A stretch of DNA of 12,130 nt from the NCBI GenBank assembly GCA_902783995.1, contig CACZTG010000169.1, positions 1 to 12,130 on the forward strand, in the 5' to 3' direction. The notes beneath the pieces are model-generated. The model saw nothing but the letters and a program-made list of their open reading frames with translations, ran no database searches and had not been told where the DNA came from. Position numbers and translations under genes: made by a program. Shown here piece after piece: positions 11,897 to 12,130 of the stretch; positions within the stretch are counted from its first letter, which is position 1; the number at the start of each line of letters is the position of its first letter. The DNA is from an uncultured Ruminococcus sp. GTDB lineage: Bacteria > Bacillota_A > Clostridia > RUG12999.

Positions 11897-12130
11897 ATTC
11901 GCTGTTACTCATTGCTTTCCAAAAACAGACAAGATTCACAAGAATTTTTCCTGTTTTGGGCGCGAGCAGTGCTGGAGGATTTACGATAAACAAACGCCGC
12001 AGGCGTAAAACCGGAAAAGGTTGGCAGGCAACAAAGCGACTGCGAAGGCGTTTACAACTGAGCCGAGCGGCTTGCCGTGACCTTTTTCGGAAAAGGAGGA
12101 GCAGCGGCATGAGCGAACTCTGATTTTACA
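11875..12130. other. GC-richer, hairpin-dense segment: structured RNA or dispersed repeat candidate
   Basis: No convincing gene is present in these 250 bases. They contain a composite hairpin at 11919-11959 (outer CCAAAAACAG/CTGTTTTGG with one bulge; inner AAGATTC/GAATTTT with one wobble and loop ACAA). A hairpin ACGCC-GCA-GGCGT lies at 11994-12006. A closing stem pairs 12011-12021 with 12080-12090 (10 pairs plus one G-T), enclosing GGCAA/TTGCC (12027-12031 with 12072-12076) and AGCC-GAGC-GGCT (12061-12072). In 12001-12120, 67 of 120 bases are G or C, well above the flanks. Both strands have open frames rich in Arg, Lys and Leu, as expected of structured non-coding DNA. ATTTTACA occurs at both edges (11867-11874, 12123-12130). 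Confidence 0.6.
12081..12123 (+). promoter_or_regulatory. Switchable hairpin over a strong Shine-Dalgarno and a four-codon ORF
   Basis: CCTTTT-TCGG-AAAAGG (12081-12096) is a 6-bp hairpin whose 3' arm covers the first part of AAAAGGAGGAG (12091-12101). Its 5' arm is also needed for the stem with 12011-12021, so the two folds exclude each other. The ribosome site leads, 9 bases on, to ATG 12109 (frame M-S-E-L-stop, ending at 12123). This could be a leader peptide, or an accident of the repeat's sequence. Confidence 0.35.

Noticed and set aside
11895..12110. 71-codon minus-strand open frame across the structured element
   Set aside because: There is no Shine-Dalgarno before its ATG, the product is an unnatural-looking Arg/Leu-rich chain, and the opposite strand is equally open. 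Dense inverted repeats explain it better. It would deserve revival if homologues show codon-level constraint.
11881..12123. Plus-strand open frame of about 81 codons ending at the TGA at 12121-12123
   Set aside because: Its only ATG is four codons from the end, and the translated chain is very basic and low in complexity. It overlaps the hairpins, so it is probably a by-product of them.
1..12130. CRISPR arrays, tRNA or rRNA genes, transposase genes
   Set aside because: No regularly spaced repeats, no cloverleaf-like sequences and no transposase or integrase motifs were seen on either strand.

Overview
The window looks like the chromosome of an AT-rich, endospore-forming Bacillota of the class Clostridia, probably an Oscillospiraceae or Ruminococcaceae-like gut organism. 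This rests on the gene content (SpoIVB, Veg, DegV, a DacF-type carboxypeptidase, an SLH protein), on strong AAGGAGG-type ribosome binding sites, and on near-consensus sigma-A promoters. The genus cannot be fixed from the sequence alone.

Layout. Positions 1-77 hold the tail of a plus-strand gene that ends at a strong intrinsic terminator. Positions 4076 down to 121 are a four-gene minus-strand operon: SLH-domain secreted protein, D-Ala-D-Ala carboxypeptidase, DegV lipid-binding protein and uracil-DNA glycosylase. It has a perfect TTGACA-17-TATAAT promoter and intergenic gaps of only 16-18 bases. Divergent from it is a plus-strand pair, rhamnulokinase (rhaB-like) and an AI-2E-family membrane transporter, ending at an 18-bp hairpin terminator. 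That terminator is shared with a convergent minus-strand spoIVB, the sporulation signalling protease. Divergent from spoIVB is veg, with a consensus extended -10 promoter and three ACAATAT...TTGT dyads in the intergenic region. After veg come its terminator, a membrane-anchored NTF2-like lipid-free protein and an unannotated 55-residue protein. A long minus-strand gene then encodes a sugar-PTS EIIC membrane domain fused to a c-di-GMP phosphodiesterase (EAL) domain, with its own sigma-A promoter.

The last 250 bases (about 11855-12130) hold no convincing gene. They form a GC-richer segment (67 G/C of 120 bases at 12001-12120) dense in nested inverted repeats. It ends on the plus strand in a strong Shine-Dalgarno plus ATG, and on the minus strand in a hairpin with a T7 run. 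It is bounded by two copies of ATTTTACA.

The items most worth attention are the EIIC-EAL fusion, which reads as a sugar transporter turned c-di-GMP sensor, and this terminal structured element, which reads as a structured RNA or a dispersed repeat. The phased dyads around the veg promoter and the small protein at 9313-9480, whose start codon can be masked by a 10-bp long-range pairing, come next.
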